From Sphingomonas aliaeris (GTDB taxonomy: Bacteria > Pseudomonadota > Alphaproteobacteria > Sphingomonadales > Sphingomonadaceae), in contig NZ_CP061035.1 in the NCBI RefSeq assembly GCF_016743815.1, positions 3,717,001 through 3,781,000 on the forward strand: 64,000 nucleotides of DNA, written 5' to 3'. A program made the position numbers and the translations under genes. Positions 1 through 8,851 of this stretch are shown here, piece by piece (within the stretch, counting starts at the first letter, position 1; each line of letters begins with the position of its first letter). A model generated the notes under the pieces. It worked only from the letters and a program-made list of their open reading frames with translations. It searched no databases and was not told the DNA's origin.

Positions 1-1
1 C

Positions 2-790
2 CGGCTGACGACGATCCTGATCGCGCCGCTGATGACATGTTCGGCGCGGCTTCCGGTCTATACGCTGATCATCGGCGCGCTGATCCCGAACCGCGAGGTG
101 CTGCCGCTGGTCGGGCTGCAGGGGCTGGTGATGTTCGGGCTGTACGTGCTGGGCGTCGTCTCCGCCTATATCGCCGCACTGGTTCTGCGCCGCACGGTGA
201 CGGCGGGGCCGTCCTCCGGATTCATGATGGAGATGCCGAAATATCAGTGGCCGCGGCTGGGCGACGTCGCGATCGGGCTGTGGAGCCGTGCGGTCATCTT
301 CCTGAAGCGCGCGGGCACGACGATCGCTGCGACGGTCGCCTTGCTGTGGGTCTTGGCGAGCTATCCCGTCGCGCCCGAGGGGCAGCGGCAGAGCGAATAT
401 TCGATCGCGGGGCGCATCGCGAGCGGGATCGAAATCGTCGTCAAGCCTATCGGGTTCAATCACGACATCGCGCTGTCGCTGCTGCCCGCAATGGCCGCGC
501 GCGAGGCGGCGGTCGGCGCGATGGCGACGGTCTATGCGATCGACAATCCCGACGAACCGGCGGGGGAAGGCCGGCTGGCGGAAAGCCTGCGCGGACGGTG
601 GAGCCTTCCGACCGCACTGGCGTTCCTGATGTGGTTCGTTTTCGCGCCGCAATGCATCTCCACCATCGCCGTCACGAAACGGGAAACCAATGGCTGGCGA
701 TGGCCGATGTTCATGGTGGGATACCTGTTCGCGCTGGCATATATCGCGGCCGGGGCTACATACTGGGCCGCGACAGCAATAGGTTTGTAG
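2..790 (+). CDS. feoB: Ferrous iron transporter FeoB, C-terminal part (5' end outside window)
   Basis: This is the C-terminal membrane part of FeoB, the inner-membrane GTP-dependent Fe(II) importer. The reading frame is open from base 2, so the N-terminal G domain lies upstream of the window. Visible are the gate-type segment around [19 protein letters not shown], further hydrophobic spans, and the late conserved stretch [15 protein letters not shown]. The protein ends with a last membrane span ([19 protein letters not shown]). The stop lies 11 bases before ssb. No feoA or feoC is visible because the window starts here. The family call is secure from the gate motif and membrane layout. Confidence 0.93.
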   Translation, partial: RLTTILIAPLMTCSARLPVYTLIIGALIPNREVLPLVGLQGLVMFGLYVLGVVSAYIAALVLRRTVTAGPSSGFMMEMPKYQWPRLGDVAIGLWSRAVIFLKRAGTTIAATVALLWVLASYPVAPEGQRQSEYSIAGRIASGIEIVVKPIGFNHDIALSLLPAMAAREAAVGAMATVYAIDNPDEPAGEGRLAESLRGRWSLPTALAFLMWFVFAPQCISTIAVTKRETNGWRWPMFMVGYLFALAYIAAGATYWAATAIGL

Positions 791-801
791 GAAACAGGAA
801 T

Positions 802-1356
802 ATGGCGGGAAGCGTCAACAAGGTCATTCTCGTCGGCAATCTCGGCCGCGATCCGGAAAGCCGCAGCTTCCAGAATGGCGGCAAGGTGGTGGAACTGCGC
901 ATCGCCACGTCCGAAAGCTGGAAGGACCGCAATTCGGGCGAGCGCAAGGAGAAGACCGAGTGGCACACCGTCAAGGTGTTCAACGAGGGGCTGGCCAATG
1001 TCGCCGAACGCTATCTGCGCAAGGGCAGCAAGGTCTATATCGAGGGCGCGCTGACGACGCGTAAGTGGCAGGACCCGCAGGGGCAGGACCGCTATTCGAC
1101 CGAAATCGTGCTGCAGGGATTCAATTCCGTGCTGACGATGCTGGACGGCGCCGGTGGTCAGGGCGGCGGCGGTGGCGCTGGTGGCGGCGGCAGCCGTGAC
1201 GATTTCGGCGGCGGTAACGAATTCGGCGGCGGTTCCGGCGGTGGATCGGGTGGCGGCTATGGCGGCGGCGGCGGTGGTGGCCGGAGCAACGCGCCGGCCG
1301 GTGGCGGCAGCCGCAGCAGCTTCGCCGACGACCTTGACGACGACGTACCGTTTTGA
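802..1356 (+). CDS. ssb: Single-stranded DNA-binding protein
   Basis: SSB coats single-stranded DNA in replication, recombination and repair and recruits partners through its C-terminal tip. The 184-residue product opens with the typical [19 protein letters not shown], has an OB fold to about residue 112, then a very glycine-rich linker (about 118-172), and ends in the acidic tip DDLDDDVPF that partner proteins bind. The ATG at 802 follows a GGAA-type ribosome site. The longer open frame that extends upstream over feoB is a GC-rich artefact. Length and tip are normal for the family. Confidence 0.97.
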   Translation: MAGSVNKVILVGNLGRDPESRSFQNGGKVVELRIATSESWKDRNSGERKEKTEWHTVKVFNEGLANVAERYLRKGSKVYIEGALTTRKWQDPQGQDRYSTEIVLQGFNSVLTMLDGAGGQGGGGGAGGGGSRDDFGGGNEFGGGSGGGSGGGYGGGGGGGRSNAPAGGGSRSSFADDLDDDVPF

Positions 1357-1385
1357 AGGACGACGCCCCGCCTGAACGCGACACG

Positions 1386-2945
1386 ATGACCGATGCCGAA
1401 AACCAGCCGACCGGGCAATCGCCCGGCGATACCCCGCGCGGCTGGCAGCTGGACGAGGCGGCACGCCTGCGCACGGTTGCCGCGCATGACATCGGATCGC
1501 TGCGCGAAAGCGAGGGGCTGAAGCGGCTCACCGATTTCGCCGCCGCGCTGTGCGAGGCGCCGATCGCCCTGGTCAGCCTGGTCGAGGAAACCCGCCAGAC
1601 GTTCCTTGCCCGGACCGGCCTGTGCGACACGGAAACCCCGCGCGAGACGAGCTTCTGCGCGTTCGCGATGCTTGATCGCGACATCATGATCGTGCCGGAT
1701 GCGACGCTTGACTCGCGCTTCGCCGACAATCCCCTGGTTACCGGGGACCCCCACATCCGCTTCTATGCCGGGGCGCCGTTGATCGCCGACGACGGCATGC
1801 CGATGGGATCGCTGTGCATCATCGATACCGTGCCGCGCGCCGGATTGACGCCATTGCAGCAGCAGGGGCTGAGCACGCTGGCGGACGCGGTGATGGCGCG
1901 GTTGCGCGACAGCCGGGATGCCGCCGCATGGCGCGACACGCATAATGCCAATCATCGCGCCCTGACCGAAAGCCACGGCCGGTTCCGCGTGCTGGCGGAT
2001 TCCATGCCGCAGATGGTGTGGTCCACCCTGCCCGATGGCTATCACGATTATTACAATGCGCGCTGGTACGAATTCACCGGCGTGCCCGAGGGATCGACCG
2101 ACGGCGCGGAGTGGAACGGCATGTTTCATCCCGACGATCAGGAGCGATCGCACAAGGCGTGGTCGCACAGCCTGGCGACGGGCGAGCCGTACCAGATCGA
2201 ATATCGCCTGCGCCGCCATGACGGCGACTTCCGCTGGACGCTGGGGCGCGCCTTGCCGTTGCGCGACGAGGCGGGCGAGATCGTCCGCTGGTTCGGCACG
2301 TGCACCGACATTCACGAACAGAAGCAGGCCAGCGAAGAGCGCGAGATCGTGGCGCAGGAACTGAGCCACCGGATCAAGAACATCTTTGCGGTGATATCCG
2401 GCCTGATCGGGTTCGCAGCGCGTGCCAATCCCGGATTCCGGGTGATCGCCGACGATCTGCGCGACCGGGTGATGGCACTGGGCCGTGCGCACGATTTCGT
2501 TCGGCCGCACAGCACGCATTCCCGCCCGGCAGCAGCGCAGTCTAGCCTTCGGGGTCTGCTGGACGAACTGTTCAAGCCTTATCAGCAGAGCGGCGCAGCC
2601 CGGATCGCCGTAACCGGCAACGACGTGCGGATCGACGACCGGTCCGCGACGCCGCTGGCTTTGCTGTTCCACGAGCTGGCGACGAACGCGACGAAATATG
2701 GCGCGTTGTCCAGGGATAGCGGTCAAATTACCGTGGACATCGTTTCGCCTGACGAGCGGATTTGCCTGATCTGGAGCGAGACTGGTGGCCCGACCATCGA
2801 GGTCGCGCCTGAATCGAGCGGATTCGGATCACAGCTGATCGAGATGAGTGCGGTCCGGCAGTTGGGCGGAACGGTCGAACGGGACTGGAAGGCGAACGGG
2901 CTGGTCGTCACCGCCTGCATACCGGCGAAAGCGTTCAGCCGGTAA
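1386..2945 (+). CDS. GAF-PAS HWE-family sensor histidine kinase
   Basis: The 519-residue soluble sensor kinase has an N-terminal GAF domain (about 35-185), a PAS domain with the PAC-like end WFGTCTDIHEQK (about 195-315), and an HWE-type kinase core. The core is seen from the H-box ELSHRIKNIFAVISGL, the N-box LLFHELATNATKYGALS and the W-x-E motif LIWSETGG, which together define the HWE group common in alphaproteobacteria. There is no membrane segment, so the signal is cytoplasmic, perhaps light or redox; GAF ligands cannot be told from sequence. I chose ATG 1386; a TTG at 1353 overlapping the ssb stop is possible. A single-domain receiver lies convergently just downstream and may be its partner. 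Confidence 0.88.
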   Translation: MTDAENQPTGQSPGDTPRGWQLDEAARLRTVAAHDIGSLRESEGLKRLTDFAAALCEAPIALVSLVEETRQTFLARTGLCDTETPRETSFCAFAMLDRDIMIVPDATLDSRFADNPLVTGDPHIRFYAGAPLIADDGMPMGSLCIIDTVPRAGLTPLQQQGLSTLADAVMARLRDSRDAAAWRDTHNANHRALTESHGRFRVLADSMPQMVWSTLPDGYHDYYNARWYEFTGVPEGSTDGAEWNGMFHPDDQERSHKAWSHSLATGEPYQIEYRLRRHDGDFRWTLGRALPLRDEAGEIVRWFGTCTDIHEQKQASEEREIVAQELSHRIKNIFAVISGLIGFAARANPGFRVIADDLRDRVMALGRAHDFVRPHSTHSRPAAAQSSLRGLLDELFKPYQQSGAARIAVTGNDVRIDDRSATPLALLFHELATNATKYGALSRDSGQITVDIVSPDERICLIWSETGGPTIEVAPESSGFGSQLIEMSAVRQLGGTVERDWKANGLVVTACIPAKAFSR

Positions 2946-2978
2946 ACGTGCGCGATCTTCGGTGCGGAGTGTCCGGTG

Positions 2979-3380
2979 TCAGCCGGTGATCGCGTCGTCG
3001 ATCAGCACGAGATCGTCATTCGCCGGATGACCCCCGCCAGCGCTGGCGAGTGCTGCAGCGGCAAGGATCGCGGCCTCGCTGAACGGCTTGCGGACATAAC
3101 CGAGCGCGTTGCTCGCCTCGCCGATTTGCGCGGGATTTGCGGTGACGAATACCACCTTCAATCCGTATTCCTGCGACAGCGTCTGCGCGAGCGCGGGACC
3201 GGTCGGTCCGTCTCGAAGATTTATGTCCACCAGTGCGAAACTGCACTCCCCGGCTTCCTGCAAGGCGGTGGAACGATCGGCGGCAATCGCCTTCACCTTG
3301 TACCCGGCGTCGGTCAGGATACGCTCCAGATCGAGCGCGACGAAAATCTCGTCTTCGACAATCAAGGCAGTGGCGGTCAT
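2979..3380 (-). CDS. Single-domain response regulator (receiver only)
   Basis: A 133-residue stand-alone receiver domain. The acidic pocket (E9, D10), the phospho-acceptor D52 in ALVDINLRDG, the switch T80 and the conserved K98 in YVRKPF are all present, so it should be phosphorylatable. No output domain follows. Such orphan receivers often take phosphate from HWE kinases in alphaproteobacteria, and one such kinase ends 33 bases away on the other strand. Partnership is inferred from position only. The gene could equally act in a branched phosphorelay elsewhere. Confidence 0.88.
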   Translation of the reverse strand: MTATALIVEDEIFVALDLERILTDAGYKVKAIAADRSTALQEAGECSFALVDINLRDGPTGPALAQTLSQEYGLKVVFVTANPAQIGEASNALGYVRKPFSEAAILAAAALASAGGGHPANDDLVLIDDAITG

Positions 3381-3444
3381 TGAATTTCCAAGAGCGATGA
3401 GCCGTTAAAAACCGCCGATCAGCCGTTAGGTTCCTTGATCGCGA

Positions 3445-4029
3445 TCAATTCCGAAGCAGGAATACCGCATGTTCGGCGCGGAAATTGGCGGCGGCCGAAC
3501 TCGTTCGACGGTCGCCGGAAAGGAACCAGGCGCCTTCGACCTCAATTCCGCGGTCCGCCACGAACGCGCGGAAATCGTCCACGGTAACGTGGTGGATGTT
3601 GGGTGTATCGTACCAGCGTTCGGGCAACAGCCGCGTCACGGGCATGCGACCGCCCCACAGGAGCGATGCGCGGACGCGCCAGTGGGCAAAGTTCGGAAAG
3701 GACACGAAGGCGCGGCGACCGATGCGGAGCAGATGATCGAACACGACATCGGGGCGGCGCGCGGTCTGCAGCGTCTGGCTGAGGATCGCATAGTCGAAGC
3801 TGGCGTCGGGATAGGCCGCCAGATCGGTGTCGGCATCGCCCTGTATTACCGACAGGCCGCGCGAGACGGCGGCGGCGACGTTATCGGCCGCAATCTCCAG
3901 ACCGCGCGCATCGACGCCTTTAGTGTCGCGCAGGGCGGCCATCAATGCGCCGTCACCGCAGCCGACGTCCAGCACGCGCGAACCGGCGGCAACCGTGTCG
4001 GCAATGATCGCGAGGTCGGGCCGGAGCAT
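3445..4029 (-). CDS. metW: Methionine biosynthesis protein MetW
   Basis: MetW is a small SAM-binding methyltransferase-fold protein that works with MetX in homoserine acylation. The 194-residue product has the SAM motif RVLDVGCGDGAL near its N-terminus, then GLEIAADNV and the MetW-type SFPNFAHWRVR and PVTRLLPERWYDTPNIHH. It follows metX on the same strand. I chose ATG 4029; GTG at 4032 or 4044 is also in frame. Unlike the usual 4-base metX-metW overlap, about 73 bases separate the genes here, and that gap holds a parS-like site. A 25-codon reading frame starting in the metX stop ends at the metW start. Confidence 0.9.
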   Translation of the reverse strand: MLRPDLAIIADTVAAGSRVLDVGCGDGALMAALRDTKGVDARGLEIAADNVAAAVSRGLSVIQGDADTDLAAYPDASFDYAILSQTLQTARRPDVVFDHLLRIGRRAFVSFPNFAHWRVRASLLWGGRMPVTRLLPERWYDTPNIHHVTVDDFRAFVADRGIEVEGAWFLSGDRRTSSAAANFRAEHAVFLLRN

Positions 4030-4056
4030 CACGCTGGCCCCCACATCGCGAACGCC

Positions 4057-4072
4057 TGTTCCACGTGTAACA
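4057..4072. other. parS-like centromere site (metX-metW junction)
   Basis: The 16-mer TGTTCCACGTGTAACA differs from the classical parS consensus TGTTTCACGTGAAACA at two positions and is centred on CACGTG. It lies between metX and metW, about 25 kb left of the probable origin, while the other two sites lie 7-9 kb to its right. In alphaproteobacteria ParB binds such sites to load the segregation complex. The sequence match is direct; binding by the ParB at 39.1 kb is inferred. Confidence 0.65.
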
Positions 4073-4102
4073 ATGCTTTAGCGCGGGATAAGATTATGTC
4101 GC

Positions 4103-5236
4103 TCATGTGCGGGCCTTCAGGAAGCCGTCGACGACCCGGTTGAGTTCGGGCGATTCGAGCAGGAAGGCGTCGTGACCGAACGGGCTGGACAGTTCGACGA
4201 AACTGACCGGCGCGCCGGCTGCGTTGAGGGCGTGAACGATCGCGCGGGATTCTGCGGTCGGATACAACCAGTCGGTATCGAAGCTGACGAGACAGAAGCG
4301 CGCCTTGCTCGTCCGGAACGCGCGCGCGAGTTGGCCGCCATGTTCCTCCGCGAGATCGAAATAATCCATCGCGCGGGTGATGTAGAGATAGCTGTTGGCG
4401 TCGAAGCGATCGACGAAGGCGATGCCCTGGTGCCGCAAATAGCTTTCGATCTGGAAGTCCGCGTCGAACCCGAACGTCTTCGTCTCGCGCGCCTGGAGTT
4501 TCCGTCCGAACTTCTCGGTCAGGCCGGCTTCCGACAGATAGGTGATGTGTGCCGCCATACGCGCGACGGCGAGACCGGCGGCGGGTGGATCGGTGGCCTC
4601 TCCGCCGATGCCGTAATAGTCGCCGCCACGCCATTTTGGGTCAGCCATCACCGCCTGACGGCCAACCTCGTGAAACGCGATGTTCTGCGCGGTATGGCGC
4701 GCGGTCGAGGCGATGACGACGATGGCGCGGACGCGATCGGGGAAGGTCGCAGGCCAGCTGAGCGCCTGCATCCCGCCCATTGACCCGCCGACGACGGACT
4801 TCAATATGCCGACACCCAGATGATCGAGCAGCATCGCCTGTGTGCGGACCATATCGCGGATCGTGATGACCGGAAACGCCATGCCCCAGGGGCGGCCGGT
4901 CGCCGGGTTGACGCTGGCCGGGCCGGACGAGCCCATGCAGCTGCCAAGCACGTTCGCGCAGACGATGAAATCGCGCGCCGGATCGATCGGCTTGCCGGGA
5001 CCGACCATCCGCGTCCACCAGCCGGGCTTTCCCGTGACGGGGTGGTTGCTCGCGACATGCTGGTCTCCGGTGAGCGCGTGGCAAATCAGGATCGCATTGC
5101 CGCCGTCCGGGTCCAGCGTACCGTAGGTTTCGTATGCGATATCGACAGGGGACAGCAGCACGCCGCCGTCCAGCCTGAGCGGTCCCGGCAGGGTGACGGA
5201 GCGGGCGAGCCCGTAGCGCTGATCGGTCGAAGTCAC
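4103..5236 (-). CDS. metX: Homoserine O-acyltransferase MetX
   Basis: MetX transfers an acyl group from acyl-CoA to homoserine, the first committed step of methionine synthesis. The 377-residue alpha/beta hydrolase shows the nucleophile elbow GGSMGGMQ, the acid in SFDTDWLYP and the His in FGHDAFLLE, plus the typical [12 protein letters not shown] and [11 protein letters not shown]. Whether it uses acetyl- or succinyl-CoA cannot be judged safely by eye. I picked GTG 5236 ([14 protein letters not shown]); GTG 5257 in frame is the alternative. It is divergent from hisC, leaving only about 66 bases for both promoters, and is followed by metW. Confidence 0.94.
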   Translation of the reverse strand: MTSTDQRYGLARSVTLPGPLRLDGGVLLSPVDIAYETYGTLDPDGGNAILICHALTGDQHVASNHPVTGKPGWWTRMVGPGKPIDPARDFIVCANVLGSCMGSSGPASVNPATGRPWGMAFPVITIRDMVRTQAMLLDHLGVGILKSVVGGSMGGMQALSWPATFPDRVRAIVVIASTARHTAQNIAFHEVGRQAVMADPKWRGGDYYGIGGEATDPPAAGLAVARMAAHITYLSEAGLTEKFGRKLQARETKTFGFDADFQIESYLRHQGIAFVDRFDANSYLYITRAMDYFDLAEEHGGQLARAFRTSKARFCLVSFDTDWLYPTAESRAIVHALNAAGAPVSFVELSSPFGHDAFLLESPELNRVVDGFLKART

Positions 5237-5302
5237 GCATCGGGCGCTACGGCCCACGGCGTCGCCTTGTCAATTTGTACAGGCCCGCTATGCCGCCAGC
5301 GC

Positions 5303-6427
5303 ATGAGCGCACCCGAAACCAAATCCTCGGCCAAACCCGTGGCCAACCCCTGGATCCTGGCGATCGCCCCGTATATTCCGGGCCGGTCGACCACCGATGA
5401 TGGCCGCAAGGTCATCAAGCTTTCATCAAACGAGAATCCGCTCGGCACCAGCCCGGCGGCGCGTGCGGCGTTCGCCGGGGCAGCGAACCAGCTGGAACGC
5501 TATCCCGACGCCAGCGCGACCGAGTTGCGCGACGTTCTGGCCGCGAAGCACGGTCTGGACCCGGCGCGGATCATCTATGGTAACGGATCGGACGAGGTGC
5601 TGCATCTGGTCGCCGGCGCGTTCGCCGGGCCGGGCGACGAGATCATCCATGTCCGCTACGGCTTCGCGGTGTACGAGATCGCCACCCGCCGCGTCGGCGC
5701 GACTCCGGTGATCGCGCCGGACCGCGACTATGCGACCGATGTCGACGCGATCCTGGCCTGCGTCACTGATCGCACCAAGCTGGTCTATGTCGCCAATCCG
5801 AACAACCCGACCGGCACCTATTCGGCCCGCGACGAGATCGCGCGGCTGCACGCTGGCCTGCGCCCCGACATCCTGCTGGTGCTGGACCATGCCTATGCCG
5901 AATATATCGATGGCGATGCCGAGGATGGCGGGATGGCTCTGGCCGAGAGCGCGTCCAACGTGCTGGTGACGCGGACCTTTTCCAAGATGTACGGGCTGGC
6001 GGCGGAGCGGATCGGCTGGGGATATGGATCCGCGGAGATCATCGACGCGATGCACCGCATCCGCCTGCCCTTCTCGATCACGATCGCAGGCACGGCGGCG
6101 GCGGTCGCGGCGGTCGCGGATACGGAATTCGTCGACAATACGCGGGGGCACAATGCGGAGTGGCGCCGCTGGTTCAGCGACGAGATCGGCAAGCTGGGCA
6201 ATGCGGGCCTGCGCGCGGTGCCGAGCCAGGCGAACTTCGTGCTGGTGCTGTTCGAGGGCAAGCTGACCGCAGAGGTCGCGTATAAGGGCCTGATGGATGC
6301 GGGCTATATCGTCCGCTGGCTGCCCGGTCAGGGCCTGCCCGACGGGCTGCGCATCACGATCGGCACGGCGGACGAGACACAGGGCGTGCTGGGCGCGCTG
6401 CGCGATCTGGTCGAAACCGCCGGCTGA
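5303..6427 (+). CDS. hisC: Histidinol-phosphate aminotransferase
   Basis: HisC is a PLP enzyme converting imidazole-acetol phosphate to histidinol phosphate with glutamate as amino donor; close relatives also transaminate prephenate or phenylpyruvate. The 374-residue protein has KLSSNENPLG near the start, the cofactor Asp in LVLDHAYAEY, and the Schiff-base lysine in TRTFSKMYGLAAERIG. The start ATG is at 5303; the longer upstream frame is a shadow of metX. Its stop overlaps the first base of tyrA. Pairing with tyrA suggests that it also serves aromatic amino acid synthesis. Confidence 0.95.
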   Translation: MSAPETKSSAKPVANPWILAIAPYIPGRSTTDDGRKVIKLSSNENPLGTSPAARAAFAGAANQLERYPDASATELRDVLAAKHGLDPARIIYGNGSDEVLHLVAGAFAGPGDEIIHVRYGFAVYEIATRRVGATPVIAPDRDYATDVDAILACVTDRTKLVYVANPNNPTGTYSARDEIARLHAGLRPDILLVLDHAYAEYIDGDAEDGGMALAESASNVLVTRTFSKMYGLAAERIGWGYGSAEIIDAMHRIRLPFSITIAGTAAAVAAVADTEFVDNTRGHNAEWRRWFSDEIGKLGNAGLRAVPSQANFVLVLFEGKLTAEVAYKGLMDAGYIVRWLPGQGLPDGLRITIGTADETQGVLGALRDLVETAG

Positions 6428-7335
6428 TGCTGCCGTTTTCGCGCGTCACGATCATCGGGCTGGGGCTGATCGGATCGTCGATCGCGCGCGCGGTGCGGCT
6501 GGCGATGCCGACCGTGCGGCTGACGGGATACGATGCCGACCCGCAGGTGCGCGAGACCGTGGACCGGTTGCAATTGTGCGACGACGTGGCGGATTCGAGC
6601 GGCGCGGCGGTGATCGACGCGGATCTGGTGATCCTGTGCGTGCCGGTCGGCGCGATGGGCGCGGCGGCGGCAGAGTTCGCGCAGGACCTGCCCGCCGATG
6701 CGATCGTCAGCGATGTCGGATCGTCCAAGGCGGAGGTCGCGCGCGTGCTGGGCGAGGCGTTGCCCGGCGCGATCGTCATCCCCGCACACCCGGTGGCGGG
6801 CACGGAGCGCAGCGGGCCGGATGCGGGGTTCGCGTCGCTGTTCCACAAACGCTGGTGCATCATCACCCCGCCCGAGGGCGCGAACCCGGCCGCGGTCGAG
6901 CGCGTGGCGGAATTCTGGCGCCGGCTGGGCGCGGACATCGAGATGATGGCGCCCGAACATCATGATCGCGTGCTGGCGGTGACGAGCCACCTGCCGCATC
7001 TGATCGCCTATACGATCGTCGGCACCGCATCGGATCTGGAGGAAGTGACCCAGTCCGAGGTGATCAAATATTCCGCCGGCGGTTTTCGCGATTTCACGCG
7101 GATCGCGGCGTCGGACCCGACGATGTGGCGCGACGTGTTCCTGACCAACAAGGATGCAGTGCTGGATATGCTGCAACGCTTTTCCGAGGATTTGACCGCG
7201 CTGCAACGCGCGATTCGGCTGGGCAAGGGCGACGATTTGTTCGAGCATTTCACCCGTACGCGCGACATACGGCGCGGGATCATCGAACAGGGGCAGGACG
7301 ATCCTGCGCCCGATTTCGGGCGGACGCACGACTGA
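6427..7335 (+). CDS. tyrA: Prephenate/arogenate dehydrogenase family (TyrA)
   Basis: TyrA oxidatively decarboxylates prephenate or arogenate on the way to tyrosine. The 302-residue protein begins with the dinucleotide-binding motif VTIIGLGLIGSSIARAV, carries the catalytic-region HPVAGTERSG, and has the helical C-terminal domain with the conserved HHDRVLAVTSHLPHLIAY. No ACT domain is present. ATG 6427 overlaps the hisC stop by one base, so the two genes are translationally coupled. Preference for prephenate or arogenate cannot be told by eye; cyclohexadienyl dehydrogenase is a fair name. Confidence 0.93.
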   Translation: MLPFSRVTIIGLGLIGSSIARAVRLAMPTVRLTGYDADPQVRETVDRLQLCDDVADSSGAAVIDADLVILCVPVGAMGAAAAEFAQDLPADAIVSDVGSSKAEVARVLGEALPGAIVIPAHPVAGTERSGPDAGFASLFHKRWCIITPPEGANPAAVERVAEFWRRLGADIEMMAPEHHDRVLAVTSHLPHLIAYTIVGTASDLEEVTQSEVIKYSAGGFRDFTRIAASDPTMWRDVFLTNKDAVLDMLQRFSEDLTALQRAIRLGKGDDLFEHFTRTRDIRRGIIEQGQDDPAPDFGRTHD

Positions 7336-7406
7336 GGGTTTTGGAAGGGGGCGGTGGGGACTTCTTGCCGGCCTTGTTAGGTGGGCGTCGGTGGCCGCTT
7401 CTTGCT

Positions 7407-7527
7407 CCCCTCCCTGGAAGGGAGGGGTTGGGGGTGGGTGTTGTCCGGGCGTACCGTTGCCGCTTGTATTTGGGTTGCCGTATCGCGCGCATCGACCCAC
7501 CCCCGGCCCCTCCCTTTCAGGGAGGGG
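7407..7527. repeat. Intergenic GGGAGGGG inverted repeat element
   Basis: The stretch between tyrA and plsC (7336-7596) holds no gene. It carries two short hairpins, each CCCCTCCCT facing AGGGAGGGG with a 3-base loop (7407-7427 and 7507-7527). The sequence just inside them is itself inverted: GGTTGGGGGTGGGT on the left against ACCCACCCCCGGCC on the right. The whole unit is therefore one large inverted repeat. A related half (AGGGAGGGG) occurs downstream of hemJ near 30735. Such G-rich palindromes are common between sphingomonad genes; it may also act as a two-way transcript end for tyrA and plsC. Confidence 0.6.
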
Positions 7528-7596
7528 AGCAGTTAAGGACGCCACCCTTCAGGGCGGAGCAGTAACGGCACCCCCTCCCCCTCAAGGCACGTCGAA

Positions 7597-8293
7597 TCAA
7601 CCCTTCGCCACATCCATCGCGTTGATCGCGGCATGGACGCGGGCTTCGGCTTCCTCGCGGGGCAGGCCTGCGGGAATGACGTCACCGAAGCGGAACGTCA
7701 CGATGCCCGCCTTTTTCGGGCCGTGACGAGGCCAGACTATTCCGGAATCGATCGCGATCGGCACGACGGGAATCTTGAGCATCTGATATAGGCCGGCGAA
7801 CCCGGCGCGCAGCGGGGGGTGTTCGCCGGGGGGGGACGCGTGTGCCCTCTGGAAAGATCAGGATCGAGCGTCCCTCGGCGAGCGCGGTCTTCGCTTCCTT
7901 GACCATGCGGCGCAATGCCCCGGCCGATGCCTCGCGATCGACGACGATGCAGCCGTAGATGCGCGCGGCCCAGCCCCAGACCGGGATGCTGGCCAGTTCC
8001 TGCTTCATCACGATCGCCGGGGTATTGAGCATCCGGCCGAGTTCCAGCGTCTCATACATCGCCTGATGCTTGGCGGCATAGATGACCGGGCCGCCGGGAA
8101 ATTTCGTGCCCTCGATGTTCTGATGGATGCCGAGGAACGTCCGCGTCGCCCAATGGTGGAAGGCGGTCCAGATGTGCGTGTTGACGATGATCGCGTTTCG
8201 GCCGAACAGCGCGCTGATCGGCGTGGCGAGAACGATCGGGACGGAGATCGTGTAGAATACGATCTTGAACAGCAGGTTGCGCAGGGCGATCAT
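7597..8293 (-). pseudogene. plsC: 1-acylglycerol-3-phosphate acyltransferase, frameshifted
   Basis: PlsC-type enzymes acylate lysophosphatidate in phospholipid synthesis at the inner membrane. The N-terminal frame has a membrane segment (LLFKIVFYTISVPIVLATP), an HxxxxE-type motif I in AAKHQAMYETLE and motif III FPEGTR. After EGTRVPP the frame goes wrong. The correct C-terminus (LKIPVVPIAIDSGIVWPRHG) continues in another frame to the stop at 7597. Removing one base from the 8-G run at 7828-7835 restores one continuous protein of about 230 residues. ATG 8293 overlaps the DUF218 stop (ATGA). The break may be a sequencing error; the gene is otherwise intact. Confidence 0.85.
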
Positions 8294-8826
8294 CGTCCGA
8301 TTCCAGTCCATAAGGCGATCTGCCGCAGCAGGAATTTGTTATATTCGGCGACCAGGGTGGCGAAGCGCGGATGGCTGGGGACGCCGTCGCCGACCACTTC
8401 GACATCGTTGCCGAGCGCGTAGGCGAGTTCCAGCCGCGCGCGCGCCATGTGCCAGTCCGACGTGACCAGCCGCACCGTCCGGTAGCGATGATCGCGCACC
8501 CAGCGTGCGGTTTCGGTCGCGTTGGATTTGGTATCGACCGCCTCCTGACCCAGATCGATGCAGCAATCGAAGATCTGGTCGGACACCTTGTATTCCGCGG
8601 CGAGTTCGCTTGCCTCCACCTCCGGCGCGACCCCGGTGATCAGCATGCGTTTGGCGGCGCGCGCCTGAAGCAGTTCCAAACCGCGCTGGATCCGGCCTGG
8701 GCCGCCGGTGGGGACGACGATCGCATCGGTCACCACGTCGTTCAGCGGCCTTGACAATACGAGCATGAACACGGCGAACCCGAGCAGCCATAGCATCAGC
8801 ATGAGGGACAGTAGCCGCCGGATCAT
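8290..8826 (-). CDS. YdcF-like DUF218 membrane-anchored protein
   Basis: A 178-residue protein with one N-terminal membrane segment (LLSLMLMLWLLGFAVFMLVL) and a DUF218 domain. It shows the family pattern DAIVVPTGGPGRIQRGLELLQ at the front and VRLVTSDWHMARARLEL in the middle. DUF218 proteins such as ElyC and YdcF are linked to envelope and peptidoglycan precursor metabolism, but the exact reaction is not settled. It lies between ftsX and plsC in one reverse-strand operon, which fits an envelope role. Confidence 0.85.
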   Translation of the reverse strand: MIRRLLSLMLMLWLLGFAVFMLVLSRPLNDVVTDAIVVPTGGPGRIQRGLELLQARAAKRMLITGVAPEVEASELAAEYKVSDQIFDCCIDLGQEAVDTKSNATETARWVRDHRYRTVRLVTSDWHMARARLELAYALGNDVEVVGDGVPSHPRFATLVAEYNKFLLRQIALWTGIGR

Positions 8827-8851
8827 ACCGGCCGGCCGTGGCGAGCGGCGC

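Noticed and set aside
37..801. Open frame upstream of ssb
   Set aside because: Arg/Gly-rich shadow of feoB in a high-GC genome; ssb starts at ATG 802.
5237..5302. Possible SAM riboswitch upstream of metX
   Set aside because: Only about 66 bases separate metX and hisC, and I see none of the conserved SAM-II pairing elements.
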